Below, piece by piece: positions 4,860 through 13,645 of a stretch of 13,645 bases of DNA. The notes below the pieces were generated by a model. That model was not told where the DNA came from, did not search any database, and was given only the letters and a program-made list of their open reading frames with translations. Source of the DNA: DASSKW01 sp035701115 (GTDB lineage: Bacteria; Pseudomonadota; Gammaproteobacteria; Natronospirales; REEB76); NCBI GenBank assembly GCA_035701115.1, contig DASSOA010000139.1:1-13645 (forward strand). The letters run 5' to 3'. A program made the translations under genes and the position numbers. Each line of letters starts with the position of its first letter. The first letter of the stretch is position 1.

Positions 4860-7800
4860 ATGTTGCAGTTTCGTGGTGGACCGGCCCTTTCTCCCTTCCG
4901 TATCCAGAAACTGTTGAGTGCACTGCAGGAAAAGCTTCCGTCCGTGACCGGGCTGGCGGCCGAATTCCGCTATTTCGTTGACACCCAGGCCAATCTCGGC
5001 GACCAGGAGCGCGCGCTGCTCGGGCGCCTGCTCACCGACGATGCATTTCCCCCGACGGAGACCCTGCCGAGCGGCGGTCTCATCCTCTGTGTCCCGCGTC
5101 TGGGCACCATTTCGCCCTGGGCCAGCAAAGCCACCGACATCGCACACAGTTGTGGCCTGAGCAATGTCCGCCTGATTGAACGCGGTATTGCCTACTTCGT
5201 GCAATGCGGGCATGCGGTTCCGGACGCAAAGGAACTGGAACGGCTCGCAGCCGATTTGCACGACCGCATGACTCAGACGGTGTTGTTCGATACTGAAGCG
5301 GCGGCGCAGCTGTTCGTCCATTCGCAACCGGCGCCCTTGCAGCACATCGACGTGTTGAACGGTGGGCGCGAGGCACTGGTTCAGGCGAATGTCAGTTTCG
5401 GGTTTGCGCTCTCGGACGACGAGATTGATTATCTGGTCGAGAATTTCCAGCGTCTGGGACGTAACCCCAGCGATGCCGAACTCATGATGTTCGCGCAGGC
5501 AAACTCGGAACATTGCCGGCACAAGATTTTCCGCGGCGACTGGATTATTGACGGCGAGCCGCAGAGCGTTTCGCTGTTCGACATGATCCGGCGTACACAT
5601 GCCAACAATCCGCGTGGTGTGCTGTCGGCATACCGTGACAATGCCTCGGTTATCGCCGGGCGCGCGGGCGATCGTTTTTTTGCCGAGCCGCGCAGCAACG
5701 TGTACGGCCATCATCCGGAAGACATCCACATTCTGATGAAAGTGGAAACCCACAATCACCCGACGGCGATTTCGCCGTTTCCGGGTGCGGCAACCGGATC
5801 GGGTGGCGAGATTCGCGACGAAGGCGCGACCGGACGGGGCGCGCGCCCGAAAGCCGGGCTGACTGGATTTTCAGTGTCCAATTTGCGCATTCCCGGATTC
5901 GTGCAGCCGTGGGAACGCGATTACGGCAAACCCGGGCGCATTGCATCGGCGCTCGACATCATGCTGGATGGCCCGATCGGTGGTGCGGCATTCAACAACG
6001 AATTCGGTCGTCCGAATATCTGCGGCTACTTCCGGACGTATGAACAACAGATCGGCGACCGGCTGCGCGGGTATCACAAGCCGATCATGATCGCCGGCGG
6101 TCTCGGCAACATCCGCGCAGGGCATGTCGAAAAGCGCATGTTGCCGGCAGGCGCAAAGATCATCGTGCTCGGTGGCCCCGCGATGAAGATCGGACTCGGC
6201 GGCGGCGCTGCGTCCAGCATGGCGAGCGGCGCGAGTGCGGAAGAACTCGATTTTGCGTCGGTACAGCGCGGCAACCCCGAACTGCAACGCCGCGCGCAGG
6301 AAGTGATTGATGCATGCTGGGCACGTGGCGACGCCAATCCCATCCTGTCTATCCACGACGTGGGCGCCGGTGGACTGTCCAACGCAGTGCCGGAAATCAT
6401 TGACGCCAGCGAGCGCGGCGGGGTGTTCGATCTGCGCCGCATACCGAACGACGAACCCGGCATGTCGCCGATGGAAATCTGGTGCAACGAGGCACAGGAA
6501 CGCTATGTGCTTGCGATCGCGCCCGAGCAGCTGCCGGAATTCGAACAGCTCTGCGCGCGCGAGCGTTGTCCGTTTGCAGTGCTCGGTGAAGCGACCGGCG
6601 AAAAAATGCTGGTCGTGCTCGATCCGCAGTTCAACAGTCGTCCGGTTGACATGCCGATGGAAGTATTGCTGGGCAAGCCGCCGAAAATGCTCCGCAAGGT
6701 GGAACGGCAAGCGGCGCCGAAGCGCGCATTCGACACGGCGACACTCGATTTGCGCGACAGCGCCATGCGGGTGCTGAGCCTGCCGACCGTGGCCGACAAA
6801 GGTTTTCTGATCACGATCGGCGATCGCACCGTGGGCGGATTGATTGCGCGCGACCAGTTGATCGGGCCGTGGCAGGTTCCCGTCAGCGACGTCGCCGTGA
6901 CCGCCGCCGGTTTCGATGGTCATCGCGGCGAAGCGATGGCGATGGGAGAGCGTGCGCCGCTCGCGATTTTGAATGCGCCCGCGTCCGGACGCATGGCGGT
7001 CGCCGAAGCAATTACCAACATCGCCGCCGCGGACATCGGTGCGCTTGATCTGGTTCGTCTCTCCGCCAACTGGATGGCCGCCTGCGGCCAGCCTGGAGAA
7101 GACGCCGCCCTGTACGACACGGTGCGTGCCATCAGTGATCTGTGTGTGTCGCTCGATATTGCCATTCCGGTGGGCAAGGACTCGCTGTCCATGAAAACCG
7201 TCTGGCAGCAGAACGGCAACACGCGCACCATGACTTCGCCGGTTTCGCTGATTGTTTCGGCTTTCGCGCCGGTCAATGACATCCGGCATACGCTGACGCC
7301 GCTGCTCAATACGCACGGCGATACGCGTCTGTTGCTGATTGATCTCGGTGAGGGGCGCAACCGGCTGGGCGGATCGTGTCTTGCACAAGTGCACGGGGAA
7401 ATCGGCAGCGAAGCGCCGGATCTGGAAAATCCAGGCTTGCTGCGCGCTTTTTTCAGCGCGGTCCAGGAGTTGCTTGGCGGGCGGTATCTGCTTGCCTATC
7501 ACGACCGTTCGGATGGCGGCCTGTTCGCGAGCCTGTGCGAAATGGCGTTTGCATCGCACTGCGGCATTGATGTGCATCTCGATGCACTGGGTGATGATGT
7601 GGCGGCGGCGCTGTTTGCCGAAGAGGCAGGTGCGGTCATTCAGGTCCGCGAGCAGGACCTGGCATCCGCAGAGTCAGTGCTTGCAAGACACGGACTTGGT
7701 CATTGCGTGCATGTAATCGGTGCGCTTCGGCAGGATGACCGGATCGTGTTCAGCCGCCAGCGCCGCAGCGTGATTGATGAACCCCGCGTCACCCTGCAGC

Positions 7801-8741
7801 GTGCATGGAGCGAAGTCAGTTACCAGATGCAGCGGCTGCGCGATAACCCCGAATGCGCGGAACAGGAGTTTGTGGCCAAACTTGCGGCCGACGATCCGGG
7901 ACTGCACGCACGGACATCATTCGATCCCGCTCAGAACAATGCCGCGCCATATATTGGAACCGGCGCGCGGCCGCGGATTGCGATCCTGCGCGAGCAGGGC
8001 GTAAACGGGCAGATTGAAATGGCGGCGGCGTTCGATCGTGCAGGGTTCACGGCCGTGGACGTTCACATGACGGATGTCCTCGAAGGCCGCGTCAGCCTGG
8101 TGGATTTCAAGGGGCTGGCCGCCTGTGGCGGCTTTTCCTATGGCGACGTGCTGGGTGCGGGACAGGGCTGGGCCAAGTCCATCCTGTTCAACGCCCGCGC
8201 CCGCGAGGAATTCGGCAATTTCTTTGCGCGACTCGACAGCTTCGGGTTGGGCGTGTGCAACGGCTGTCAGATGATGGCGGGCCTGGGCGATCTCATTCCG
8301 GGCACGGCCGGCTGGCCGCGCTTCGTGCGCAATCGCTCGGAGCAGTACGAGGCGCGCCTCAGCCTGGTGGAGTTGATGCCGTCGCCTTCGCTGTTCTTTG
8401 CCGGCATGGAAGGATCCGTGATTCCGGTTGCCGTTGCACACGGGGAAGGACGTGCACACTTTTCCAATCCGGATGGCCCGCAGAAACTGCTTGCAAGTAC
8501 GCGCGTGACCATGCGTTTTGTTGACAATCAGGAACGGGTTGCGACTGCATATCCGGCCAATCCAAACGGGTCCCCACTTGGTATTGCAGGCATTACCAAT
8601 ACGGATGGGCGTTTCACGCTGCTGATGCCGCATCCGGAACGCGTATTCAGAACCGTGCAGATGTCATGGCATGCGCCGGAATGGGGCGAAGATTCGCCCT
8701 GGATGCGTATGTTCAGAAATGCGCGGGCCTGGGTGGGATAA
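4860..8741 (+). CDS. purL: Phosphoribosylformylglycinamidine (FGAM) synthase, single-chain
   Basis: PurL converts FGAR, glutamine and ATP to FGAM, the fourth step of de novo purine synthesis. At 1293 residues it is the long, single-polypeptide form of Proteobacteria that unites PurS-, PurL- and PurQ-like parts. It has an N-terminal PurS-like domain (about 1-160), a linker and two AIRS-like synthetase halves with the ATP/metal motif KVETHNHPTAI (His298). A C-terminal glutamine amidotransferase domain begins near residue 1037. Its nucleophile is Cys1133 in GVCNGCQMM and the catalytic pair is His1258/Glu1260 in PHPERVFR. AAAGGA at 4848-4853 is a good Shine-Dalgarno 6 nt before the ATG. The gene is transcribed alone and converges on the M56 peptidase gene. 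No frameshift or missing active-site residue was found. Confidence 0.97.
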   Translation: MLQFRGGPALSPFRIQKLLSALQEKLPSVTGLAAEFRYFVDTQANLGDQERALLGRLLTDDAFPPTETLPSGGLILCVPRLGTISPWASKATDIAHSCGLSNVRLIERGIAYFVQCGHAVPDAKELERLAADLHDRMTQTVLFDTEAAAQLFVHSQPAPLQHIDVLNGGREALVQANVSFGFALSDDEIDYLVENFQRLGRNPSDAELMMFAQANSEHCRHKIFRGDWIIDGEPQSVSLFDMIRRTHANNPRGVLSAYRDNASVIAGRAGDRFFAEPRSNVYGHHPEDIHILMKVETHNHPTAISPFPGAATGSGGEIRDEGATGRGARPKAGLTGFSVSNLRIPGFVQPWERDYGKPGRIASALDIMLDGPIGGAAFNNEFGRPNICGYFRTYEQQIGDRLRGYHKPIMIAGGLGNIRAGHVEKRMLPAGAKIIVLGGPAMKIGLGGGAASSMASGASAEELDFASVQRGNPELQRRAQEVIDACWARGDANPILSIHDVGAGGLSNAVPEIIDASERGGVFDLRRIPNDEPGMSPMEIWCNEAQERYVLAIAPEQLPEFEQLCARERCPFAVLGEATGEKMLVVLDPQFNSRPVDMPMEVLLGKPPKMLRKVERQAAPKRAFDTATLDLRDSAMRVLSLPTVADKGFLITIGDRTVGGLIARDQLIGPWQVPVSDVAVTAAGFDGHRGEAMAMGERAPLAILNAPASGRMAVAEAITNIAAADIGALDLVRLSANWMAACGQPGEDAALYDTVRAISDLCVSLDIAIPVGKDSLSMKTVWQQNGNTRTMTSPVSLIVSAFAPVNDIRHTLTPLLNTHGDTRLLLIDLGEGRNRLGGSCLAQVHGEIGSEAPDLENPGLLRAFFSAVQELLGGRYLLAYHDRSDGGLFASLCEMAFASHCGIDVHLDALGDDVAAALFAEEAGAVIQVREQDLASAESVLARHGLGHCVHVIGALRQDDRIVFSRQRRSVIDEPRVTLQRAWSEVSYQMQRLRDNPECAEQEFVAKLAADDPGLHARTSFDPAQNNAAPYIGTGARPRIAILREQGVNGQIEMAAAFDRAGFTAVDVHMTDVLEGRVSLVDFKGLAACGGFSYGDVLGAGQGWAKSILFNARAREEFGNFFARLDSFGLGVCNGCQMMAGLGDLIPGTAGWPRFVRNRSEQYEARLSLVELMPSPSLFFAGMEGSVIPVAVAHGEGRAHFSNPDGPQKLLASTRVTMRFVDNQERVATAYPANPNGSPLGIAGITNTDGRFTLLMPHPERVFRTVQMSWHAPEWGEDSPWMRMFRNARAWVG

Positions 8742-8768
8742 CGCGTCAGCTTGCGCCGAGCTTGTGCG

Positions 8769-8806
8769 CCGTGCAGGCGCGCCGGATGGCGGCGGGCCTG
8801 CCACGG
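8769..8806. terminator. Large GC-rich hairpin between convergent purL and M56 gene
   Basis: CCGTG (8769-8773) pairs with CACGG (8802-8806). Inside it, CAGGCGCGCC and GGCGGGCCTG pair with one mismatch and a one-base bulge. An outer GTCAG/CTGAC pair (8745-8749, 8810-8814) could extend it. It lies in the 84-bp space between two converging genes, so a two-way termination role is plausible. There is no T-run on either strand, so an intrinsic mechanism is doubtful. Confidence 0.35.
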
Positions 8807-8825
8807 CGACTGACTTGAGCTGATA

Positions 8826-10445
8826 TCAGTTTCTGCTGCAAACGTGGAAGCCGATCGGAATGCGGCAGGTTCCGGTTTTGTCGTCGGGAGAATTGAGGCG
8901 GAAATCGAATTCCTGCGTCAGGGTTTGATCCACGGGCTTGCCATTAATCATCACCGGCGTGAATTTCCAGTTTTTCAGCGCGTTGACGGCTGCTTGACCA
9001 AACAAGTGCGACCCCTGCACGTGGGCCACTTTGATATTGGTTATTTCACCATCCGCCGTCAGCGTAAAGGAGACCGTTGCCGAACCGGAAATGCCGCGCT
9101 CCAGCGCGAACTGCGGGTAGTGCGGCGTCTGGCGTTCCAGTATTTCGCCGCCGGAGCGTTGCGGCGCCGGCGCGCGGGTTGGCGCCATCAAGGGTGCAAG
9201 CGGCGGCGCCCCCGGTGCGGCCAACCGGGGCATTGACGAGACGGGTTCGACCGGGGCAGGCGCGCCGATTTTCGTGAGGCCCGTGGGGTTCAGGTTTGCG
9301 ATCGCCACGTCTGTAGGTTGCAGTTTCAGGTGCTCCGGCGTTGCAGTCCTGCGATTCACGGATTCGGATGCGTGACTGCTGCCAGGAATGTGTTGCTCGA
9401 CCAGGGCCGGCAGCGACGTTGCTTTATAGGCGGGGCGGGCAAAACTGCCGGTAATCAGCAAGCCCAACGCAACAACCGGAAGCAACCAGGAATACGGCGG
9501 GATTTCGGCGGCGGGCAATCCGATCAGCCTGTCAATGCGGTCAATCACGTGCCCGCCACCGGCACCCATGATGATCGCATTTTGCGGAGCGCGCAGGCAT
9601 TCAAGTTCGGTCAGCGCGCGCGCATAATTGATTGCATCGCCGTTCAGATTTACGACGATATCGTCACAGCATTGTTCGCGCTCAATCCGCGCATGCTGCG
9701 AAATCCAGCGCACAACGGGATGATAAAAGAGCAGGGTGTCGACAATCACCTGCAGCAGGTTCCAGAAGTAATCCTGGCGGCGAATGTGTGCCAGTTCGTG
9801 GGCCAGGATCAATTCCATTTGTGCCGGCGTGAGACCGGTGAGTACGCCGGGTGGAATCAGGATCACAGGTTTGAGCCAACCGATAACGGATGGCACGTTG
9901 ATCGCTGCGGACACCGCCAGCTGTATCGCCTTGTTGATCCCCAGCACGCTCTTCAGGCGATCCACGGCGGCTTGCCACGCGGGCAATGAACTGAATACTG
10001 CCGTACGCCTCAAGACGCGTGTCTGCTGCCACCCTCTCCAGACCCGCAGACTCATGACCATCACGCCGAATACCCAGAAAGGCACTACCCAGGGTGCGGC
10101 ATCGTGCAATAGTGAGACAGCAGTGGCGATCCAGTCGGACTGGGAGCCGGCGCTGACCACAGCCGGAGCCAGCGACATATTGGCTGCCGGCAGCGGTGAC
10201 GTTGAAGCGGCCGAAACGGCAGAGCCGGTTAGCAGGTGCAGCAAGGTGACGACCGGCATCATGGCCATGGCCGCAAGCGTGAGCATCGCCAGGCGATAGC
10301 GCGCGGCCGGTGAGCTTGAGCGAAGTGCATGGCGCAGAATCGCGTAAATCGCCCCCGCGCAGGCACCTTGCCAGATGAAGTGAATGAGTGCCCAGCCCAG
10401 TGCCTGGAAAAAAGGGGAATCAATGATCGCGGCAATGGAGTTCAT
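8826..10445 (-). CDS. M56 (BlaR1-type) membrane metallopeptidase with C-terminal TonB-like domain
   Basis: This 539-residue inner-membrane protein has hydrophobic segments near residues 13-38, 50-75, 117-136 and 319-336. The M56 zinc-protease signature HELAH (216-220) sits in a long cytosolic loop, and EREQCCDD (255-262) supplies the probable third zinc ligand. In the BlaR1/MecR1 family this protease relieves repression by the partner BlaI/MecI protein after an outside signal. The usual penicillin-binding sensor is absent. After the last membrane segment comes a Pro/Ala-rich linker (about 385-430) and a TonB-like C-terminal domain (about 437-517, with TPHYPQFALERGISGSATV and NWKFTP). A short tail has two cysteines (527, 536). 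The start overlaps the stop of the BlaI-type gene by 4 nt (ATGA), indicating translational coupling. The signal sensed is unknown. Confidence 0.9.
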   Translation of the reverse strand: MNSIAAIIDSPFFQALGWALIHFIWQGACAGAIYAILRHALRSSSPAARYRLAMLTLAAMAMMPVVTLLHLLTGSAVSAASTSPLPAANMSLAPAVVSAGSQSDWIATAVSLLHDAAPWVVPFWVFGVMVMSLRVWRGWQQTRVLRRTAVFSSLPAWQAAVDRLKSVLGINKAIQLAVSAAINVPSVIGWLKPVILIPPGVLTGLTPAQMELILAHELAHIRRQDYFWNLLQVIVDTLLFYHPVVRWISQHARIEREQCCDDIVVNLNGDAINYARALTELECLRAPQNAIIMGAGGGHVIDRIDRLIGLPAAEIPPYSWLLPVVALGLLITGSFARPAYKATSLPALVEQHIPGSSHASESVNRRTATPEHLKLQPTDVAIANLNPTGLTKIGAPAPVEPVSSMPRLAAPGAPPLAPLMAPTRAPAPQRSGGEILERQTPHYPQFALERGISGSATVSFTLTADGEITNIKVAHVQGSHLFGQAAVNALKNWKFTPVMINGKPVDQTLTQEFDFRLNSPDDKTGTCRIPIGFHVCSRN

Positions 10446-10858
10446 TGTGCTTTGCCTTCGAGTTCATCCAGACGGGCGCGGATTTTCTCTATTTCTTCCA
10501 TGGTTGCGGGTTTTGCCGACCCCAGCGCCTGCATGACGAGCGCGGTCGTGGATCCCTCGAAGACCCGATGCAGAAATTTGCCCAACAGCTGCTGCTGCGC
10601 CTGACTCTGGCTGATCGCCGCGCTGTAGACATGGGCGCGCTCGGATTCATCGCGATTGACCAGGCCCTTCTGATACATGATTTGCAGGGTGCTGAGCACG
10701 GTGGTGTACGCCGTTTCGCCATTCCGCCGCGGAAGGGCATCGTGGAGCTGGCGGACCGTCGTCGGCCCCAGGCGCCAGAGCAGCCTGAGCAGTTCGAGCT
10801 CGGCCTCGGTGGGCTCGGGGGTCGCGGATGCCTGGGGATGCGGTTGTCTGGGTGACAT
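10442..10858 (-). CDS. BlaI/MecI/CopY-type transcriptional repressor
   Basis: This is a 138-residue winged-helix repressor. PTEAELELLRLLWRLGPTTV (15-34) and the recognition-helix region AYTTVLSTLQIMYQKGLV are the BlaI/MecI signature, followed by a C-terminal helical dimerisation part with the EIEKIRARLDEL helix. The open frame extends to 10942. The start at 10858 is preferred because a TATACT -10 box (10926-10921) would place transcription start near 10914, leaving the upstream ATG (10915) at or before the start point, and because homology begins soon after 10858. Neither start has a strong Shine-Dalgarno. The gene is the first of a two-gene operon with the M56 peptidase, its expected inactivator. 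It probably represses its own operon and the divergent lipoprotein gene. Confidence 0.88.
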   Translation of the reverse strand: MSPRQPHPQASATPEPTEAELELLRLLWRLGPTTVRQLHDALPRRNGETAYTTVLSTLQIMYQKGLVNRDESERAHVYSAAISQSQAQQQLLGKFLHRVFEGSTTALVMQALGSAKPATMEEIEKIRARLDELEGKAQ

Positions 10859-10920
10859 GTGCTGGTTACCGGTTGTAGGTTCGGGCACCGGCTGGTTCGG
10901 TGCCGTTTGAATCATTGAAA

Positions 10921-10950
10921 AGTATAGACCAACTACTAGCAATCCAGTAG
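10921..10950 (-). promoter_or_regulatory. Candidate promoter and operator 1 of the repressor operon
   Basis: A -10 box TATACT (minus strand, 10926-10921; 5 of 6 matches) has no good -35. At the expected -35 position lies an inverted repeat, CTACT (10933-10937) / AGTAG (10946-10950), separated by 8 nt. The half-site resembles the TACTA/TAGTA half-sites of operator 2, and its position would let a bound repressor block RNA polymerase. Operator assignment is inferred from symmetry and context. Confidence 0.4.
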
Positions 10951-10985
10951 ATTACAGGTTCCCGCAGAGTGGGGGCAGGTTGTAT

Positions 10986-11015
10986 TACTGCAAAGTTAGT
11001 ACTAAGATTATAGTA
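10986..11015 (+). promoter_or_regulatory. Candidate operator 2 overlapping the first lipoprotein promoter
   Basis: A perfect 10-bp palindrome, TTAGTACTAA (10996-11005), is flanked at exactly 6 nt on each side by TACT (10986-10989) and AGTA (11012-11015), giving one dyad centred at 11000.5. It overlaps a likely -10 box TATAGT (11009-11014), with TTACTG (10985-10990) as a weak -35 at 18 nt. The location suits repression of the lipoprotein gene at 11046 by the neighbouring BlaI-type protein. Confidence 0.45.
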
Positions 11016-11045
11016 GATTTATTCAACTCCCGAGGAGTATTGGCG

Positions 11046-11351
11046 ATGACTCGATGGATCCTAGCAATCAGCCTGCCGTTCCTTTTTGCGGCCTGTGCCT
11101 CGAACCCCGGGCAGCCTGTCGCGGCCACGTCCGATGCCGCATCGGCAAAGACTGCCCAGGTGGCCAGTAATGCCCAGCAGGAGAAAAAATCCGACCTGAT
11201 CTGCACGACAGGTAACGAGATCGGTTCCCACATTCCGCAGCGGACCTGCTACACCCGCAAAGAGGCTGAGCAGCGCAAGAAGGCGGCCCAGGAAGCGATG
11301 CAGACCATGATGAGCGGTCCAAACGAGGGCGGTTGCTCTCCAAGCTGCTGA
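11046..11351 (+). CDS. Small lipoprotein 1 with C-X6-GSH-X5-C motif
   Basis: This 101-residue protein has a short lipoprotein signal peptide (MTRWILAISLPFLFAAC, lipid-modified Cys17; the -3 residue is Phe, slightly off consensus). An Ala/Ser-rich linker follows (18-50). The core has Cys53, GSH at 60-62 and Cys68, then a charged helix (RKEAEQRKKAAQEAMQ). The C-terminus has two further cysteines (97 and 101). The open frame begins at 10980, but the start at 11046 has GAGGAG (11032-11037) 8 nt upstream and begins the signal peptide. The core spacing matches exactly that of the next gene, so the two are paralogues. It is divergent from the BlaI/M56 operon behind a candidate operator. Function is unknown; the predicted place is the periplasmic face of a membrane. 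Confidence 0.82.
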   Translation: MTRWILAISLPFLFAACASNPGQPVAATSDAASAKTAQVASNAQQEKKSDLICTTGNEIGSHIPQRTCYTRKEAEQRKKAAQEAMQTMMSGPNEGGCSPSC

Positions 11352-11414
11352 TCCGATTTCTGGTCCGGCCTTATCTGAGGATGATTGCACGTTTCAGATA
11401 TGAAATATGAGTGA

Positions 11415-11449
11415 AATCCGGATTCGGCTTTGCGGGGTTGAACTATAGT
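11415..11449 (+). promoter_or_regulatory. Candidate promoter region of lipoprotein 2
   Basis: A -10 box TATAGT (11444-11449), the same hexamer as in front of lipoprotein 1, lies 49 nt before the next ATG. No good -35 is visible. A perfect palindrome AATCCGGATT (11415-11424) lies at the -35 region, and GTGAAATC occurs twice (11411-11418 and 11463-11470), flanking the -10. The TACT/AGTA dyad of the first promoter is absent, so shared control is not shown. Nothing else was recognised in 11352-11497. Confidence 0.35.
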
Positions 11450-11497
11450 CAGGTCATCGATCGTGAAATCGGTCCTGAACTCTAGGGAGATTTCGTT

Positions 11498-11806
11498 ATG
11501 AAGCTGAAGCAGAGATCGAAGTTGATGCTGATGCTGCTTCCGGCCCTGGCCGCGTGTGCCTCGACGGGCGGCAAATACATGGCGTATCAGGGGCATCCGG
11601 ATCAGATTACCCCTGCAGCGCTTGCGGCAGTCAACAGTAACCATCCTGAAGACGTGCTGTGCTGGCGTACGGCGCCCGTGGGAAGCCACTTGCGGCAGAC
11701 ATACTGTGCAACAAAGCAAGAAGTGGCGGCGAACCAGCAGAAGGATCGCGATGCCTACTTCTGGGCCACCACGGGTACCCCGAAATTCAGTGGCCCGGGC
11801 GGATAA
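11498..11806 (+). CDS. Small lipoprotein 2 with C-X6-GSH-X5-C motif
   Basis: This 102-residue protein has a basic start and a lipoprotein signal peptide ending ALAAC (lipid-modified Cys20, a good lipobox). The core has Cys55, GSH at 62-64 and Cys70, with an ATKQEVAANQQKDRD helix after it. The distances Cys to Gly (7) and His to Cys (6) are identical to those in lipoprotein 1, and the residues after the second Cys follow the same T-[KR]-x-E pattern. It lacks the C-terminal cysteine pair. AGGGAG (11484-11489) precedes the ATG by 8 nt. It has its own -10 candidate and is followed by a strong terminator. Function is unknown; the core may form a small disulfide-stabilised unit. Confidence 0.82.
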   Translation: MKLKQRSKLMLMLLPALAACASTGGKYMAYQGHPDQITPAALAAVNSNHPEDVLCWRTAPVGSHLRQTYCATKQEVAANQQKDRDAYFWATTGTPKFSGPGG

Positions 11807-11834
11807 CCTGACCGGTTGCCTCGATGTCATATAC

Positions 11835-11861
11835 GGCCCCGCATTGCGGGGCCATTTTTTT
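11835..11861 (+). terminator. Strong intrinsic terminator after lipoprotein 2
   Basis: A perfect 8-bp GC-rich stem GGCCCCGC (11835-11842) / GCGGGGCC (11846-11853) with an ATT loop is followed by A and seven T residues (11855-11861). It lies 28 nt after the lipoprotein 2 stop and separates the lipoprotein unit from hutU. Confidence 0.92.
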
Positions 11862-11870
11862 ACGCCAGTT

Positions 11871-11898
11871 TTGTCTCATTACTTCGAACCGCTAAACT
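11871..11898 (+). promoter_or_regulatory. Candidate promoter of hutU
   Basis: TTGTCT (11871-11876, 4 of 6) and TAAACT (11893-11898, 4 of 6) are separated by 16 nt, directly after the terminator and about 25 nt before the hutU Shine-Dalgarno. No clear HutC-type operator was seen. Confidence 0.4.
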
Positions 11899-11929
11899 AG
11901 CGCTTTCAAATCAACAAATTGAGGCGCTC

Positions 11930-13594
<1,665 letters not shown>

Positions 13595-13603
13595 GCCGAT
13601 TCC

Positions 13604-13645
13604 ATGCCCGGCGCCAGCATTGACCTGAACGCAGATCTTGGCGAA
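13604..13645 (+). CDS. pxpA: PxpA (LamB/YcsF) family, 5-oxoprolinase subunit A, N-terminus only
   Basis: Only 14 codons are visible before the window ends. They encode MPGASIDLNADLGE. The IDLNADLGE string is the near-invariant N-terminus of the LamB/YcsF family, whose characterised member PxpA works with PxpB and PxpC to open 5-oxoproline to glutamate using ATP. The ATG is 9 nt after the hutU stop, without a strong Shine-Dalgarno. Histidine breakdown yields glutamate, so a 5-oxoproline-to-glutamate enzyme would be a sensible partner, but that link is inference from a short fragment. Confidence 0.7.
   Translation, partial: MPGASIDLNADLGE

Noticed and set aside
4104..7577. Long minus-strand open frames (4104-5759 and 5871-7577) opposite the hydrolase and purL genes
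   Set aside because: They are antisense to strongly conserved proteins, contain no recognisable domain, and are expected from high GC and codon bias in the plus-strand genes.

Overview
The window is a GC-rich, densely coded piece of a proteobacterial chromosome. The gene set (GuaB/GuaA/TadA, a DUF1820 protein, a long single-chain PurL, HutU, and a BlaI plus M56-TonB pair) fits Gammaproteobacteria best, perhaps a Xanthomonadales- or Steroidobacterales-like lineage. That placement is inference from gene content; no rRNA or other phylogenetic marker was compared.

Layout. Positions 1-3093 hold the end of guaB (IMP dehydrogenase), an intrinsic terminator, guaA (GMP synthase), a small DUF4177 gene and tadA (tRNA adenosine deaminase), all on the plus strand. 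Positions 3094-3661 hold no protein gene. They carry a complete minus-strand tRNA-Ser(CGA), surrounded by partial copies of itself. Its last 19 nt (with CCA) recur 178 bp downstream, its first 18 nt recur 145 bp upstream just behind a tRNA-like -10 box, and its T-arm recurs in inverted orientation in the trailer. Two strong hairpins lie between the 5' copy and the tRNA. Positions 3662-4793 carry a DUF1820 gene and a YycJ-type metallo-beta-lactamase-fold hydrolase. Positions 4860-8741 are purL, with its own likely promoter.

Positions 8826-11806 form the accessory-looking part. A minus-strand two-gene operon encodes a BlaI/MecI-type repressor and, with a 4-nt overlap, an M56 (BlaR1-type) membrane metallopeptidase that ends in a TonB-like domain instead of a penicillin-binding domain. 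Divergent from it are two small lipoprotein genes whose products share a C-X6-G-S-H-X5-C core. The divergent intergenic region is comparatively AT-rich and carries TACT/AGTA dyads, one of which overlaps the first lipoprotein promoter. The simplest reading is a proteolysis-controlled envelope-sensing regulon with the lipoproteins as candidate outputs. This is the best candidate here for an undescribed system.

Positions 11930-13594 are hutU (urocanate hydratase). A gene starting at 13604 and cut by the window edge begins like PxpA (LamB/YcsF family, 5-oxoprolinase subunit A).

Most of the window is therefore core metabolism: purine and GMP synthesis, tRNA modification and histidine catabolism. 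The unusual parts are the tRNA-Ser locus and the BlaI/M56-TonB/lipoprotein cluster. All statements come from reading the sequence; no database search was run.
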